The translations under genes and the position numbers were made by a program. The notes under the pieces are model-generated. The model saw nothing but the letters and a program-made list of their open reading frames with translations, ran no database searches and was not told the DNA's origin. DNA of 6,885 bases from assembly GCA_900769285.1 (NCBI GenBank), contig CAAGGB010000119.1, forward strand, positions 1-6,885, in the 5' to 3' direction. This stretch comes from Victivallales bacterium (GTDB lineage Bacteria; Verrucomicrobiota; Lentisphaeria; Oligosphaerales; Oligosphaeraceae). Below, one piece after another: positions 5,504-6,885 of the stretch (positions within the stretch are counted from its first letter, which is position 1; every line of letters begins with the position of its first letter).

Positions 5504-6646
5504 ATGATGGAGATTCGCCAAGGCCGCCCCGAAGACTATCCGCAACTGATGGAGCAGGTTGTCCAATGCTTCCGTGAGCGCAATCCCGCCCACCCGCGCT
5601 TCGAGCCGCTCTATCCCGACGTCATCGGCCCCGACGACGAGCGCATGTCACACTGGCGCCTCGCCTTCGTCGACGGCAAGCTGGCCGCCGGCATCGAAAT
5701 CATCCCCCAGCGCCTCCACCTCGGCCCCGACGTCACCCTTCCCAGCGGCGGCATCGGCAACGTCCACTGCTGGCATCCCTACCGCAAGTCAGGCTGCATG
5801 TCCGCCCTCCTTCAACGCTGCATTGCCGACATGACCGCCATGGGCGACCTCATCTCACTCCTCGGCGGCGACCGCCTCCGCTACGGCAACTACGGCTGGG
5901 AATACGCCGGCTGCCAGCGCTCTCTCGGACTCTCCGCTAGCATGAGACGAACCGCCGCCGAACTCCCCGCTCCTCCCGCAAGCTGCGACTTCCGAACCTA
6001 CAACGGCCACGACGCCGACGCCGCCGTCATCCTCCAGCTCTACCGCCAGCGACTCCTCGGCGCCGAACGACCCTCACTCGAATTCTGCAAGGCCGTCCTC
6101 AACCGACCCAACATCGTCACCTACCTCGACGGCGACGACGCCTACCTGACCATCGACCGCGGCAACCATATCGTCGAGTACGCCGGCGACACCGCCGCCA
6201 TCGAGCGCATCCTCCGCTTCCTCCTCAAGAGCGGCAACTGGTCCGTCGCCCTCCCCCCCGTCGAACTCTCCGGCCCGACAGAACATCTGTTCCTCTCCTA
6301 CGCCACCGGATACCAGGTCACCGCCGCCGGCATGTGCCGCGTCAACGACCTCGTCGGCACCCTCAACGCCTTCCTCCCTCTCCTCCGACAGCGCCTCGAC
6401 GGCTGGATCGGCTCCCTCTCCATCGGCTGCCACGACGGCATGGCCGCACGACTCGAAGCCGACAGCTCCACCCTCACCATCACCCCCACCATCGCCCCCG
6501 CCGACGTCACCGTCTCTCGCACCGAACTCGCCCGACTCCTCTTCGGCCCCTTCCCCCCGCCCATCGACGCCTCCCTCGCCATCCGCAACACCCTCCGCCT
6601 CCTCTTCCCGCTCCCACTCTTCTGGACCCCGCTAGACCACATTTGA
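5504..6646 (+). CDS. Eis-like GNAT family N-acetyltransferase
   Basis: A 380-residue cytoplasmic acetyltransferase built like mycobacterial Eis (about 400 residues): two GNAT-type domains plus a C-terminal sterol-carrier-like domain. Residues 1-145 form the catalytic GNAT domain. It begins with the usual IRQGRPEDYPQL and has the acetyl-CoA strand-loop-helix at 82-103 (GGIGNVHCWHPYRKSG, where R94-K-S-G forms the pyrophosphate loop). RYGNYGWEYAG follows at 126-136; in Eis a tyrosine of this segment acts as general acid, so Y127 or Y130 is the candidate here. Residues about 160-285 are the second GNAT-like domain, and about 286-378 the C-terminal domain (LTITPTIAPADVTV, then ELARLLFG). The end, PLFWTPLDHI, supplies the terminal carboxylate used in Eis-type catalysis. 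The substrate (amine, aminoglycoside or protein lysine) cannot be inferred. It has its own promoter candidate and a good RBS, and is probably monocistronic. Confidence 0.85.
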   Translation: MMEIRQGRPEDYPQLMEQVVQCFRERNPAHPRFEPLYPDVIGPDDERMSHWRLAFVDGKLAAGIEIIPQRLHLGPDVTLPSGGIGNVHCWHPYRKSGCMSALLQRCIADMTAMGDLISLLGGDRLRYGNYGWEYAGCQRSLGLSASMRRTAAELPAPPASCDFRTYNGHDADAAVILQLYRQRLLGAERPSLEFCKAVLNRPNIVTYLDGDDAYLTIDRGNHIVEYAGDTAAIERILRFLLKSGNWSVALPPVELSGPTEHLFLSYATGYQVTAAGMCRVNDLVGTLNAFLPLLRQRLDGWIGSLSIGCHDGMAARLEADSSTLTITPTIAPADVTVSRTELARLLFGPFPPPIDASLAIRNTLRLLFPLPLFWTPLDHI

Positions 6647-6650
6647 ACCG

Positions 6651-6885
6651 CTTTGTGCCTTTTGTGTGCCTTTTGTGTCTTTTGTGGACTCCTTTGCGCC
6701 TTTTGCGTCTTTTGCGGACTCCTTTGCGCATTTTGCGTCTTTTGCGGGCTCCTTTGCGCATTTTGCGTCTTTTGCGGACTCCTTTGCGCATTTTGCGTCT
6801 TTTGCGGACTCCTTTGCGCATTTTGTGTCTTTTGCGGACTCCTTTGCGCATTTTGTGTCTTTTGCGGACTCCTTTGCGCATTTTG
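6651..6885. repeat. 30-bp tandem repeat array, built from three TTTTGYG sub-units, running off the window
   Basis: Starting four bases after the acetyltransferase stop, a lead-in of TTTTGTG-type motifs gives way to an exact 30-bp period from about 6661. Seven full units (6661, 6691, 6721, 6751, 6781, 6811, 6841) and a half unit reach the window edge. Each unit holds three T-tract plus GCG/GTG sub-units of roughly 10 bp, and most end in GGACT. Units 4 and 5 are identical, as are units 6 and 7; variation is mainly C/T in GCG versus GTG. There are no spacers, so it is not a CRISPR. The period is a multiple of three, so it reads as basic decapeptide repeats on the - strand; I do not consider that a gene. 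No terminator hairpin is seen here. Confidence 0.93.

Noticed and set aside
4209..5507. Plus-strand ORF of 432 residues overlapping pgm and recX
   Set aside because: It is a shifted-frame shadow with Arg/Pro/Ser/His-rich low-complexity translation, overlapping two well-supported genes.
6507..6881. Minus-strand ORF of 124 residues with basic decapeptide repeats
   Set aside because: The repeats are the 30-bp array read in one frame, and the rest is antisense to the acetyltransferase gene with Gly/Arg-rich low-complexity content.
6651..6885. CRISPR array
   Set aside because: The period is 30 bp, but the units are contiguous and nearly identical with no unique spacers, and there are no cas genes in the window.

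Overview
The window is bacterial, GC-rich chromosomal DNA with six intact genes, all on the + strand. Fourfold-degenerate codons end mostly in C (GCC, CTC, CGC, ACC, GTC), so the + strand is strongly C-rich and G-poor. The intergenic gaps differ in composition: they are T-rich and carry short tandem repeats. Genome style, an archaeal-type IMP cyclohydrolase (PurO) and an Eis-like acetyltransferase would fit a PVC-group bacterium (Kiritimatiellota or Lentisphaerota type). That placement is an impression, not something the sequence proves.

Layout. Bases 1-223 are non-coding: two GC-rich hairpins, a T/G-rich patch, and two tandem arrays of different 9-bp units, the second ending 11 bp before a start codon. 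Then come an exported 5'-nucleotidase/cyclic phosphodiesterase family enzyme (224-1732) and, after a 127-bp gap, a small four-helix membrane protein of unknown function (1860-2276). The next gap has a LacI/PurR-like palindrome. It precedes purO (2383-3030) and pgm, phosphoglucomutase (3085-4719), which are 54 bp apart, each with a good Shine-Dalgarno, and are closed by a strong terminator. A RecX-family gene follows (4832-5353). A 150-bp gap then holds a hairpin, a 9-bp T-rich array and the best promoter candidate in the window, ahead of an Eis-like GNAT acetyltransferase gene (5504-6646). From 6651 to the window end lies a 30-bp-period tandem array, cut by the window edge.

Function. purO (last step of IMP synthesis) and pgm (glucose-1-phosphate/glucose-6-phosphate interconversion) look co-transcribed, and the operator candidate upstream resembles sites of the LacI family, to which E. 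coli PurR belongs. The other genes appear to be separate housekeeping or accessory units. No CRISPR, phage, transposase or defence genes are visible. The least explained material is the intergenic repeat family: the core TTTTGTGTG occurs in three separate gaps in the same orientation, next to tandem arrays.
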